A DNA stretch of 64,000 nucleotides from Dendrolimus kikuchii (GCA_019925095.2 CM034392.1:11427887-11491886), one strand, 5' to 3'; positions 10,679 to 21,014 are shown, counted from the first letter of the stretch. A program made the numbers and translations. The notes: generated by a model from the sequence alone, not told the origin.

Positions 10679-11185
10679 CTTCGGTCCTTGCCTTAGCCTA
10701 ACACGTATGACCGACTACCCTGACCAGTGTGTATATATGTGTGTGTATAACCGACGATCCTAATTTACTACACTAAACACTAAACACTGAGACCTTTGAC
10801 CGACCTAACTGGAAACAGCGCACCGTCTATGACTTTGTGAACTGGCCGTTTGGCACCGTTAGGTGGACAGTCACTCGGTCACGGTACGAAGTAACGTTAT
10901 TCTTTCTTCCGGTCTTGATCCTGCAGACGCGTAGCCTCGGCGTCCGGGGCAGGAACTCTTGGTCTCCTGGTACGTAGTCCGGCAGGAACTCTTGGTCTCC
11001 TAGTACGTAGTCCGGGCTGCCCACGATGATCTTCTATAATAATCTTCTTTCTTCTTTAGGGTGCCGCTACGAGACCGTATAGAGTTGGTCTTTCTTCTTT
11101 CTTGAGGTTTCGATGGAGCAAAAGACACTGCTCGTTTCTTCTTTGCGATTCTTCTATCCGGCGGCGAAGTACCAAAAAACTATTG
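10679..11185 (-). other. BEL/Pao untranslated leader
   Basis: The 507 bp between the 5' LTR and the gag-pol ATG. It holds a BEL-type motif next to the LTR, a 33-bp tandem duplication and no long frame. No tRNA complement was matched with confidence as a primer-binding site. Confidence 0.7.
10948..11013. repeat. 33-bp tandem duplication in BEL leader
   Basis: Two adjacent 33-bp units (10948-10980 and 10981-11013) beginning 'ggcaggaactcttggtctcc' and ending 'tacgtagtcc'. They differ at one position (g/a), indicating a recent duplication. Confidence 0.9.
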
Positions 11186-11427
11186 GTGGCAGTTGCACCT
11201 CGGGTTGTAAATGAAAATTCGACGTAATAATGGACTGTATGATTATTATTTATAAATACATTATACATTTAAAGAGTATAACAAAGAGAGTACAATATAG
11301 CTGAGTGGCTGAATTGATAATTTTTCTTGAAGTGGTAATAGTATCAGCAGTATATTCATTTTCAGTTTTTTCGGCCTCCTATACCCGCATTCCGTCCGAC
11401 GCCTAGTTGCTAATCGCGCTAGCTATG
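11186..11427 (-). repeat. BEL/Pao 5' LTR (promoter LTR for the minus-strand element)
   Basis: This 242-bp LTR lies upstream of gag-pol in element orientation. The minus strand contains 'GGGTATAGGAGG' and an AT-rich 3' part with 'ATAAATAATAA', which could serve as TATA-like and polyadenylation signals (weak inference). Confidence 0.85.
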
Positions 11428-11681
11428 AATAAGGTTACAAATAAAATAAGTTATCGATTACTATAACCGATTTATGTGAATCAATGTCAACAATTAATAA
11501 TATGAAAACACTTCCTTCAAAATTTTAACCCATTCAAAATAACTAAACCGAGTATAATTGTAAAAAAATTTAAACGTAACCAAAAGAAATCTTAAAATTA
11601 CTTTCATATTTTTACAATCTGGGCCCAACAATGTATGAAAACGTATCCGTCTCCTGTAGTAATGTAGACTCAATGTTATAT
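11428..11681. other. Right flank of BEL element
   Basis: AT-rich. It was checked for continuation of the mariner transposase and none was seen. Confidence 0.5.
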
Positions 11682-11985
11682 CCGTGCAGGAACGGAGAAA
11701 GAATACAATTTCCTGCGGCCGGGCGGCCTGTCGTAAGAGGCGACTTAACAACCCACAGCCAGGTGGTAGGGCATTTGCCCGACTGGATGGCTACCACCCC
11801 TGGTCTAAATTAGGTCGCCATAACAACCTTGAGTTGTGTCCGGCATTAGTGACCAGGTTCCAGTCTCCTTTAAGAGCAGCAGCGCATTTTTAGCACCTTT
11901 GGTGTTGCAAATGTACATAGGCGATGGTAACCGCTTTCCATCAAGTGGGCCGTCTGTCTGTCTTCTGATCTCCTGAAAAAAAAAA
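11682..11985 (+). repeat. SINE-like retroposon, family A copy 1
   Basis: Starts 'ccgtgcaggaacggagaaag', includes 'ggccgggcggcctgtcgtaa' and 'cacctttggtgttgcaaatg', and ends 'gatctcctg' plus ten A. The constant 5' start and A-rich 3' end in all copies define a ~300-bp unit. Apparent frames inside it are chance. Confidence 0.75.
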
Positions 11986-12626
11986 TGTCGATAATGAACA
12001 TAAAATACTTTTCATCGCGGAAAATATACAGTTTCCGAGAAAAAATTAAGTAATTATTCCGTAAATAAATAAGAATTTAATGCAATGTAACTTAGTGTGA
12101 ATGCTTGCTCAATAAACAAACTATGTGTATTACCAGACTTTGACCCGCGTCAAAACCGCAGGGAATACCCTAATATATAAATATAAGTAAACGGAGTGAC
12201 TAAGAAAACAGAATCTACTGTTTTATTAATGTTGGAGATGACTAGACGGTACCACTATGCACTCTATCCAGAATTTTACACGGAAATGAGTAATAAATTC
12301 GGAGAGTTCGTTGCAATAACTACTACACTCGACGCGCCAGACGAAAGCAATTTGCGACGTTACGAGGACTATGTTTGTCTACGTTATTGATTTTTCAGCC
12401 TTGGGTGTTTCTCTACAATATGCTATATCGTTGATATCAGTTTTAAAAGTTTCTTTAACTTCAAAAATAAATTTATAATAGATAAATTAGAAATAATTTT
12501 CATATATACGTAAATAGATCCACTAATATGTTTAAGTCCTCATTCTTTTTTAAATGTAAAATTTACTGTTACTTGCACCAATATCTTTGACATAATTAAA
12601 TAATTATTTTATTGTCTAACTTCAAT
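11986..12626. other. Spacer with a small unproven open segment
   Basis: A + strand segment, 12187-12390, is open and ends in a stop, with fairly gene-like codons near its end. It has no convincing acceptor and no recognised homology. Confidence 0.3.
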
Positions 12627-12869
12627 ATATCGCGCCTATACCGCCATTTTATTGTAAGCGATATTTGGATCTAAGTATCTTTTTTGTAGCCAAAGGTATT
12701 TCTAATTATTATTTTATTTTAAGACTCAATTTAATGAGATTGGATCCTGCCGAGTCAAAAACTGAAAGTTTAAAAACCAAATTATTGTAAAAATACCTTG
12801 TAGGTACAATAAAAAATATACTTAGTTCCAAATGTCGCTTACGATAAAATCGCGGTAGAGGCTCGATAT
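12627..12869. repeat. Foldback MITE, copy 1
   Basis: The two ~80-bp ends are imperfect inverted repeats. The left end is 'atatcgcgcctataccgcca..tttggatctaagtat' and the right end is 'atacttagttccaaatgtcg..ggtagaggctcgatat'. The arms converge on 'aaaggtattt' / 'aaatacctt', so almost the whole unit folds. A second copy is at 44625-44861. The superfamily cannot be assigned; flanking 'ctaactt' / 'ctaactca' may be a diverged target duplication. Confidence 0.75.
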
Positions 12870-12983
12870 CTAACTCATAGTAATAATACTAAACTCCAAA
12901 ATATCGTGTCTATATATGGTCCATAATGTGCTCACACATTTGAAGTAATAATTAGTAGAAAAGCCACTTAGACTGCCCCTTGA

Positions 12984-13223
12984 TTATATTATTCCCACAT
13001 CCACGACAGCAAGCAGAAGGCAGGTTAGGGAGAAGGTCAGGGCGAGTATGCTATGTTTGACTTTGTCGTGTTTACATATTCGCATGTACCTCGCCACACT
13101 CCTGCTTTCCTGCTGTGGAAGTGGACATAATCTAAACATAGCATTAGACAAATAGATATACGCTTCTAATGTCGCAAATACATATTCTTCTATCACGAAT
13201 CCTTGAACTATGGACGGAATATC
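12984..13223 (-). CDS. Candidate terminal exon, membrane-type protein, unrecognised
   Basis: On the minus strand, 'ttattttatttttatag' is followed by 79 open codons and TAA (12984-12986). The exon would start at 13223 in frame 0 with DIPSIVQGFVIEEYVF. The C-terminal ~20 residues (LALTFSLTCLLLAVVDVGII) look like a membrane span preceded by a basic stretch (RICKHDKVKH). Five Cys occur among the residues. Codon composition is richer in G and C than the flanks. No upstream exon was identified and no AATAAA lies close downstream, where a foldback MITE begins. It could be a chance frame. Confidence 0.33.
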   Translation of the reverse strand, partial: DIPSIVQGFVIEEYVFATLEAYIYLSNAMFRLCPLPQQESRSVARYMRICKHDKVKHSILALTFSLTCLLLAVVDVGII

Positions 13224-14289
13224 CTATAAAAATAAAATAATTTAATAAAAACAATAAAATGAAAAAGTATTTTCAACTAAAATCTATTTGTAACCAAAAG
13301 AGCTTGCCTTTTGGTTACTTATATGGAGTACTTTCGACTGAATGTTTTTTATGGTTATGTACCTAAATGACACAAACAACAGACGTTCGTCATCGCTACG
13401 GAATATTTGAACTGTCAAGCACTTGGCTGATTATTGTTATATATAATTTCGGAACAACTTACAGCCTTACTAAAAAACAATAGCGAAAATTTATTGAAAA
13501 AATAATTTAGCGTATGCATCGGAAGATGCGGAAAACCTGTCACAATGGAGGGGTGCCGGATAATAGGCCTTGACCTGGCCTGCCCCAAATCGTTTCTAGG
13601 TCGAAATATACATTCTTAAATGTAACCTTACCTGAACTGATTTTTAATCAAACATTTACCATGCAAAAGTTGCAAAATCTAATAGGTTACATCAAAGAGA
13701 TTTAATAGATTGTATGTTTGAACAAAATAATTACATTGTTGTATTTAATAGTTTTAGAGTTTACGGCAGAAGTTGTAGGCTGATGTTTTGATGTACCGTT
13801 ACATTATCTAATATATACATTTCGTTATCAATGGGTAACAATTTAAGCTATCTATTTATTGTTCTTAAACAAGATTTGTGTATTTGTGTAGAAGATAGCA
13901 ACTCTTTATTGAAGTGGTGTGGGGTTTTGGCGTCGGTCAAAGACGTAAAATTTGGATTAATTCGCAATATGGATTACAAAACTAAAATATTCGTAAATCT
14001 TCGGCACTCACTAAATGTACAAAATTCGCCAAACCAATATTTATAAACGACAACGAATAAATTCTAGTTTTCCTCTAATTTAAAAATATTTTAGTTCAGC
14101 GAACACAATCCCTTTAAATGAAAATTTACATTTTACATATAAAAAAATTAATAATATGTTCTTTTTTTGTAATATTTTTATTTATCGATGAAAAATACAA
14201 TACAAGCTTAAAAATAAACTATACTATATTAAAAACTACAACTAAATAAAAAAGGGTAAAATAGCTAAAGATAAAATATAATATAAACG
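13224..14289. other. Unassigned spacer
   Basis: A 71-codon frame at 13831-14046 (+) has no recognisable homology and AT-driven codons. The GC-richer patch 13510-13620 ('cggaagatgcggaaaacctg') might be a decayed retroelement piece, but no frame could be matched. Confidence 0.3.
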
Positions 14290-14343
14290 TTCCCAGTAAG
14301 TGACAGTGGTTTGGGAGTATAAATCACTGTCACTTACTGGGAA
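14290..14343. repeat. Perfect 19-bp inverted repeat (hairpin)
   Basis: Arms TTCCCAGTAAGTGACAGTG (14290-14308) and its exact complement (14325-14343), separated by 16 nt. It directly abuts the 3' side of a pol fragment on the minus strand. Confidence 0.9.
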
Positions 14344-14945
14344 GTTCCCAAAAGGCTGGCGGCTTTGCCACGTTGTATAACAACGATTAATTAATCTTTG
14401 AGTAAAATACACGCCAGCCTTCTTCTAGTCACGTGTGACTTCTACTAAACTTTTGGCGACGTCACGGTAGAGCTTTAGAGCGTTAGGACCCCACGGACTT
14501 AGAGTTTCCACCCCAAACGCCGCAAATATGTAACTATTTCCAATTGCGGCATATTTGCGGCGCTTGAGGGCCTCCTGTTCGGCTGCAGCAGAACCGGCGG
14601 TAGCGCACGTACCTGAAAGACGGGACGCCGCCAGAGAGTATCAACGCAAGTAGCATCCCATATTAAAAGGCGGCCCATCTTCCAGGGAATCAGCGTCTTT
14701 CCATCCGGTCTCATGCCGTCGTCGCGGCAGAAGCCGTTTGGTTCCAAAACGGCAAGTACGCGGATGATATCGTTGAGTGCCGCGTGTCGGGAAATTCTAC
14801 CGGCGCTTCTGCTGCAGGATAATCCGTGGTGTCCTGAGCGGTCCACCCTATCCCCGCATCAACAGAGGAGTGGTGACCACACAGGTTGCCCCCAGGCGAA
14901 TGTTGGTACAGATTCTGAAAATCTCGTCATCCAAAAGTGCGCCAA
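14344..14945 (-). pseudogene. Retroelement Pol C-terminal fragment (family F copy 1)
   Basis: On the minus strand the translation shows, in order, LDDEIFRICTNIRLG, a Cys/His block [20 protein letters not shown], then [20 protein letters not shown] and [11 protein letters not shown]. It then shifts frame near 14635 and continues [20 protein letters not shown] and [19 protein letters not shown], reaching a stop at 14425-14427. Downstream remnants of KAGVYFTQR and RGKAASLLGT follow in shifting frames. I know this block as the C-terminal region of reverse-transcriptase-bearing elements in insects, molluscs and cnidarians; the RPDG..W..D..D pattern hints at a nuclease-like fold (inference). One frameshift and at least one premature stop make it dead. 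Related fragments are at 15375-15420 and 58490-58770. Confidence 0.65.
14352..14420 (-). repeat. 10-bp inverted repeat within Pol C-terminus
   Basis: AAGGCTGGCG at 14352-14361 pairs exactly with CGCCAGCCTT at 14411-14420. In family F the arms correspond to codons for 'KAG' and 'AAS.L' near the C-terminus. The 58.5-kb copy keeps the pairing. Confidence 0.7.
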
Positions 14946-15374
14946 GATAAGCCGAGGGCAGTGGCTATAGCCAGAGACCTGAATCCCAACGTGAGACAGC
15001 TGAGAGGCGAGCGCGCTCAGCCTCTCCCTTACAAGAAGAAAAGAGTTTCTGTTTCATTATAAGGCTGTGCGGCTCATCCTAAAGCTTGTGGCGCTTTATG
15101 TTTATGGGTAAATTTTGATTCGGGCAGACCAAAGACCACGCATTTTTAGCCTCAGCCGAAAACGGCCCTCAAAATCACTAAGTGATGGATTTAATATATT
15201 ACATGCTTAATATATTATATTTTTATATCTAATATTAATATTTTATATATTAATATATAGTGTTCTTTATTATCAAATACAAAGATACAGCTTTAACTAA
15301 AGCTAATTAATTCATATTACTTATATTGTACTCTACGCATAATCCTTTAAAAAAACTACAACTAGGACATAGGA
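14946..15374. other. Unassigned spacer
   Basis: The first ~200 bp are GC-richer and may be more of the same retroelement, but no clean frame was matched. The rest is AT-rich. Confidence 0.3.
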
Positions 15375-15420
15375 CAGGTACCCAGAAGGCTGGCTATGTT
15401 ACCTCCTTTACAAATTCCTT
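15375..15420 (-). repeat. Retroelement Pol C-terminal tip (family F fragment)
   Basis: The minus strand reads KGGNIASLLGTCP-like codons from 'ggaggtaacatagccagcct', the same tip as in the 14.4- and 58.5-kb copies. Only ~45 bp are recognisable. Confidence 0.45.
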
Positions 15421-16269
15421 TTTAGAATAAAAGTGCACCGCAAACTTTTCTGTACTTTTCCATGCAGATATATGTTTGTACAGAGTCAACTAAATAGTAA
15501 TACGTCATTCGATTCCTAGTACATTTTGAATTTATAATGATTGTTTACTCCGCTTATAGCGTAGCTTTTTACACCCAATCAAATATTTGCGTAATTTGGT
15601 AGTCAAAACAGTTTTTTGTGAGGTCGTAGTTTAAAGGCATTATAAAAAACTTGGCATTGTTTACGTTAAATGTAGTCATATCTGTGTGGAGGGGTGATAC
15701 AGCATGTAGTATTATGTATGTAAGTATATATAATACCAACCACACAACAAGATGTTATAGTGTAGGCAGTAAACATTCCGAGATATGTGACCTTGCGTCG
15801 CAAGGAGGAAGTGTGGATAGGTAGTTCACATCTAGTCAGGTATAAATAAACGCTCAAATGATTTGTGCAAGGCGGTACGCTGCTAGAATTGATTCGAGAA
15901 CATAACAATATTATTTGAATAATAATTATTATAGGCTTTATGGCATCGGTGCGATTGAAGGTTTAAACAAAAATAATACAATCATCAAGCAAACAATTAA
16001 ATCTATTAAAGTTTTACAAAATATGTCAATTGCTTTTGTAAATGTGATGTTAATAAAATGTATCCAAGACAGAAATAGTATTCAGTATGATACAATTATA
16101 GAAAGATATTAGAAATATGAAAATGTTACTGAGAATCACAAAAGTGGAAAATCATATAACTAATCTGCCTGGTTAGAATCGAGATTACTTTTGATGTAGT
16201 AATGAAAATTTACAACGTCACATTATTAATCATATGTTAAAATTTTCTTAATAAAAGCTAGGTACAATA
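15421..16269. other. Unassigned spacer
   Basis: Contains the short palindrome 'ccttgcgtcgcaagg' (15792-15806). The 80-codon minus frame at 15666-15908 is not recognised and has no splice context. Confidence 0.3.
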
Positions 16270-16274
16270 TAAGT

Positions 16275-16320
16275 GAACAAAGAGCGGCCTTATTGATTAA
16301 AGCGGTTTCTTCCAGGCAAC
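16275..16320 (-). repeat. LINE (jockey-like) 3' UTR fragment
   Basis: The reverse complement contains 'cctggaagaaaccgctttaa' followed by 'aataaggccgctc', the 'ggaagagatcgct..agcgataaggccgcc' 3' end common in lepidopteran LINEs. Also seen at 51245-51385, 57355-57405 and 57912-57945. Confidence 0.45.
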
Positions 16321-18028
16321 CCCCTAGTCTTATGAATGAACAATATCGACATTTAAGCAATATTATAGAAAAACTAAAGTTACGCATATATTAATGAAAA
16401 TTGTCGAATTAGTTACAAATTTAGTTTAAATTAAGTTGGCTATAAGAATAACTGGCCGCCTATCATCGCTTTAAGCGCTAGCAGGCCGTCTATTGTTTTG
16501 CTAAAAGAACATTGTAACTATGCATTTATAAATGTTTATTTCAGTGACCAACACAGTATTATCTTAATATATAAACCCTGGAAAAAATGCGGTTTTTGAA
16601 AAAAGTGAAAATTGAAGTTCGTTGCCGGACGTGGTGGAATAAAACGCGCAACTGTGACTGTAACTTATACTCAGCAATCTTGTATTTATATAACTTATGG
16701 CAATGTTTTAGCTTGTCCACTGTGCACAAGGTTTTCAGCATAATAGGTTATATATAAGCCACATTCGAGCAAACGAGCTGCTTCAAAATCAAAGTTTTAG
16801 TACTCACAATATAGTCGCTGTAGCTGAAATCGGTTTAGACAAGTGTTACTTTACAGAATATGAATGTACGAACATTTGATCCTGTAGAACATGCGGCCTC
16901 GTCATCAAATTTGGTAAAATAACCGCCATTTTATAAATGGGTTTATGACGCATTTAACTATAAATTCTAAAACGATTCATATACAAAACAACAGGAATCA
17001 AAATATCTTGGTGTCATCTTACATTCAAATGATCATGATAAAATATAAATTTATTTACCTACTCTTTAAATCGATCTCTAATTGTCATGAATTATCACGT
17101 CACGTTATGATTACAGTCAGAATTTTTTTCATAGAAAATCTAGCAGGCTGCGATGGTTTGTAAGATGATGAAGTGGCTCAGTGGATTTATTTATCAACCA
17201 TGGACGAAGCTTACAAGGAATAATGTCGGAAATCTAAATCCAAACTTGTTCTAAGTCTTTCATAATTAGATGGCGCTAGTCATTTTTCTTCTGTTTTTTG
17301 GTGTACATCCACCACACTCATTAAAGGCGGCTTATCGGGATTTATACATCAGTAATATAATCACGATATTTTTCGGCACGACGTTTTTGGTATAATAATC
17401 TGAAACTTAAGCTATAAAAATTGCTTAAGGCATATTTATTCTAGGAATCGAACCCATGTAATTCGAACAAGATACCAAGACAGAGCCAAGAGAATTTATC
17501 GAATTCCACAACAAGATAGTGCTAAGCACTAAAACGTTACGATCTCCTGTCGGGGAAAAGTTTAAAACCCAGCTGTGGCAAAGAGCAATTTGGCGTAGTC
17601 TGGCATTACCCATTTCTCAGTCTGTGACTATACCAAGATAAGTATACTGCACTGTCGTGAACTTGGAATAAAATCAATAACAACATAGCTCTTTGTTTCT
17701 CCCAGACGCTGAACCATTCATCTTGTACCCTCCGGGAGTCTACGAATTTAACGATAAAACAAGGTTAATATCCTTTTACATTATTATCTTTCTACTTTTA
17801 CTTGAACTGTTTGTTTACTTAGATTAAATGGAAGCGGAATAGAAAAATAATACAATAAATATAGGAAAAAACGATTAATTTGTGACAATACTCTATATTA
17901 TTCATATTATTTTCTGAGTAATTAGAATCAATGTGTTAGAATATACGTCTCGGTTTTATAAAAAAGGTGTCAAAAAACTCCTTCGAGACTTGTAACTCGT
18001 TAGTAATACTCGTGTTGGTGTGACATAT
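16321..18028. other. Unassigned spacer
   Basis: AT-rich. 17440-17600 carries 'ggaatcgaacccatg', a reversed B-box-like sequence that may be a decayed SINE head. No gene seen. Confidence 0.3.
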
Positions 18029-18043
18029 ATCCATTATACACCT
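18029..18043. repeat. Target-site duplication of R1-clade insertion (left)
   Basis: 'atccattatacacct', identical to 19026-19040. Confidence 0.9.
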
Positions 18044-19025
18044 TTTTTTTTTTTTTTGGCCAGGGGAAATCCGTTTGAGGACTAAGCCGCGACAGGCACA
18101 GAAGCCTGGGGGGATGTTCGCGACCGGTGTGAATGTGTGGGATTCGCCAGATCGGGGGTGGCACTAGCGTGCCCGGTCAGAACCGGTGCCACGCTATTGC
18201 CACGCCCCAGTTAGGGATACCCACTAAAACCCCTGGGTGTTCCGTCCTGCGCCTTATGCCAGGGCTACGTGTATACGGGCTTCCCAACTCCGCGTGCCCT
18301 GGCAGGCGTGGGCCCCCCTCACTGGGCCTCTTCCTATGCCAGGGGACGTATCCCCCGGCTACAACTAGGTCTAATCCGTGCGTGGGGCGGTCTGTAACGC
18401 GCCCCACGGGAAGAGAGATGAGCGCGCGCGGAACACTCGCGCTCTCATCTCGACGGCATGTGCGGGTGAGTGAGAACCCCTATACCCCTAGGGGCCCCAC
18501 CCGCGCCGCCCGCTTACGGCGGCCGAAGGTCACTATCCGACCTCCGGCGTCGGCGCGTCCTCCTTTGGCGGGAGCGGAGCAGGGAATTACGCTCACGCTC
18601 CTGTTCCGCCTCCTCCTTCGCAAACATGACTTGCTCGCAGAAGGAGGAGACGGCGTCCCATCCGGTGGAGCTCCCGACCATGGCGCGTACCACAGCCGGG
18701 AGCGAGGTGTCAAATCCGGTATGGGCGACGAGCTCCCGGCGCTGCTCCGTCCAGGCTGGACATTCCTGGAGAGTCTGCAGCGCCGTGTCCTCGTCGCCCG
18801 TGTCACAATGATGGCACCCCGACGTGGCCGTGGCGTGGTCGAGGCGACACAGGTACCTTCCGAAGCAACCATGCCCCGTCAGGACCTGCGTCAGCCTGAA
18901 CGTCAAGGTGCCGTAACTTCGTCCAATCCATTCGTGCAGGACGGGCCTCACCGCCTCAATGGTGGCGGGGCCCGCGCTGGGGCGTCGTAGGCGATCTTCC
19001 CAGACCCCCACGGCTACCTGGCGGA
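18044..19025 (-). mobile_element. 5'-truncated R1-clade non-LTR retrotransposon
   Basis: A 982-bp insertion on the minus strand. It has a poly(A) tail (T run 18044-18057), ~455 bp of 3' UTR, and the C-terminal coding part of an R1-type ORF2, cut at its 5' end. Perfect 15-bp direct repeats flank it (18029-18043, 19026-19040), proving its exact limits and target-primed retrotransposition. The GC-rich body contrasts with the flanks. The site is ordinary AT-rich DNA, not 28S rDNA or telomeric repeat. Confidence 0.9.
18514..19025 (-). pseudogene. R1-type ORF2 C-terminal fragment
   Basis: About 170 codons with the R1-clade C-terminal zinc-finger block. The fragment reads LTGHGCFGRYLCRLDHA, then CHHCDTGDEDTALQTLQECP, EQRRELVAHTGFDTSLPAVV and a long charged helix (FAKEEAEQERERN) ending in an Arg-rich tail. 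In relatives I know, the finger is C..C....(H)TL..C; here the His position is Gln (DTALQTL), so a zinc ligand appears lost. The open frame extends 7 codons upstream to an ATG at 19047, but those codons lie in the target duplication and host flank. No RT or endonuclease domain remains. Confidence 0.82.
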
Positions 19026-19040
19026 ATCCATTATACACCT
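19026..19040. repeat. Target-site duplication of R1-clade insertion (right)
   Basis: Second copy of the 15-bp repeat. Confidence 0.9.
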
Positions 19041-21014
19041 GCTCCATCTGTATTATTATTAGCGACTGTGTACAAATATGGCTGCGATTTGTCTGTCAAT
19101 GTATAACGTCATTAACAACGTCGCATCTCAAATAACCCTTAGCTACATCTGTGTGACACAGTTACTAACATTATCATTATCCCATCATTAACTGTACTAT
19201 AAGCTAAGTGACAAAAGCTTATAGCTGGAGCTACAAGAAAAATTTCATTCATATTAATCTTTAAGTACAAATGTGCAAGTGTTCTTTGCTAATATTTTTT
19301 ATTGTCTTATAGGTTCGCACGTGACCACATCTCCTTCCTTTTCCCTTCTTTCTTTAATTATTCTATCTCGATCTTGAGGATAAAGCAATTCGCTTTCAAT
19401 AATGTAGATGAAAATAGGATAATTTTAGTCCTGGAGAATAGGATAGATATATGGTAATTATGCTGTAATTTTAACAAAACTTGTAATATGATGGAAATAA
19501 GATTTGAAGTAAAATATCGGATTTACTTAATTACAACAATTAAGGAAGATGTGATGATGAAATCACGATCTAAATTTCGACAATTCCAATAACCTCGCCT
19601 TTTTTTGAAAATATAAAATGAAGTTCATAAAAATATACATAAATTGTGACATAAATGACCATTATACGTTCAGGCTAATAGTATGACTGTTCTGAATAAG
19701 AAACTGTGTAATTTATGCTTATTCCTATGACTTCAAAATGAATACCTAGAAAACCATTCAATAGAGATATTAAAATAAGCTATTTAGGTTTTTATATGCG
19801 TCAAATGTAAAAAATATTAAAATATTGTTTTTAGCTTTTTTTAAATACCTAGATTGCTAACTAACGCTTGTTGTCTTACCAAGAAAGTATTGTAAGTATA
19901 CACATTGTGGTATAATATATTCTGGTGAGCAATAAATTGTTAACTATGCATCTATATACATTTTTAAAGGTGTCTTAAGGTTAAATTTTATATTATTCTC
20001 TTAATATATATTAAGTGGATATCCACTAAGACCCAAAGATAGACAAATGTTTAAATTGCTTTTACTTTATTCATTCTCCAACTATTGATCTAATTTGTAA
20101 TTAAAAGCAATATTCGTCATATTCAGTTCGTTAAGGTTAAAATAGGTGTTCATCATTATACACGTATATACTACTTCTGAATGTAGGAATGTAAGTAGAG
20201 ATGTCTTTATTGGCTTTTAAAGTCAATATAACACGTATAAACCATCTTAAGTGAAGACATTAAACATAATGTCGTTACCTGATGGCGAAAGCTTTTACTT
20301 TTAGTGCTAAACAGGTTTGCTTGTGATCAAACGGGTCAAGGCCGTCCCGAGAGTACCACACAAAAAGCTGTTTGGCGCCGTGAGCACATTCATAAAATCT
20401 GGCGGTTCCAATAAATTGTCTGCATCCACACCATTATACGATACTCAACGACAGAGTGGCTATTATATAGTATTAAAAAATATAATTGCTTAATAGCCCT
20501 GGTCACGCCATTATTGCACCTCCCGCTACCACAAGTGTCCTGTTACATTTTATCAGAATGATGTCTGGATGTTCTGAGAATCGAGCAATATGTATATAAA
20601 ATATATAATAAGAAATTATCGACAGTAGTATGTCTTTCTCATAATTCGAGTCGTTACATCATAAATTCCTTACTGTTGAGACCGGTTCATGTTTACAATG
20701 TATACCTATTTAGTAAGTTGACATAACATATTATAGTTTTCTCAGAATCTTTTTACGGAGGATAAAATTTGCATTGTACGTGCGTAGGTAAATTGCCAAA
20801 AATGATCGGTGCGCCTTCCCACCCTTGACCTGAAGAGTTGCGCAATTCATTCCCGACCGCGAAGGTGTGCGGAGTGCGCACCTCCAAGGTTGGCGCGTGA
20901 ATTTGACATCTTTCCTCGCCAATGTTAATTCAATGTAGATTTATTCTTTAACCATATCTTAAATTCACACATGACAAACTACTGCCACCCAAATTATAAG
21001 GGCAAGTAGATAAA
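19041..21014. other. Unassigned spacer with a small GC-rich island
   Basis: 20805-20910 is distinctly GC-rich ('ggtgcgccttcccacccttg', 'cgaccgcgaaggtgtgcgga'). A 63-codon minus frame crosses it but is not recognised. The remainder is AT-rich. Confidence 0.35.

Larger units (their letters stand above)
4805..11427 (-). mobile_element. BEL/Pao LTR retrotransposon, apparently full length
   Basis: A 6.6-kb element on the minus strand: 5' LTR 11186-11427, leader 10679-11185, one gag-pol frame 5018-10678, 3' LTR 4805-5042. The LTRs differ by three transitions and a few small indels by eye. Just inside the 5' LTR the minus strand reads 'TTTGGTACTTCGCCGCCGGA', which resembles the 'TTTGGTCCTTCGAGCCGGA' leader motif I recall from insect BEL elements. 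No clear target duplication is seen: the left flank ends 'gctgcta' and the right flank begins 'aataagg'. There is no env-like frame. Base composition is near balanced, unlike the AT-rich surroundings. Confidence 0.88.

Noticed and set aside
4801..11422. 5-bp target duplication 'gctag' for the BEL element
   Set aside because: It would place the LTR edge at 'aatcgc', yet both LTRs remain identical for ten more bases ('gctagctatg'). The match is therefore likely part of the LTR.
12187..12390. Open segment with gene-like codons and stop
   Set aside because: No credible splice acceptor, start context or recognised homology. Kept only as a remark in the spacer entry.
18133..18990. 285-codon plus-strand frame across the R1-clade element
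   Set aside because: Lies antisense to the recognised ORF2 fragment and its 3' UTR. It is open because of GC richness.
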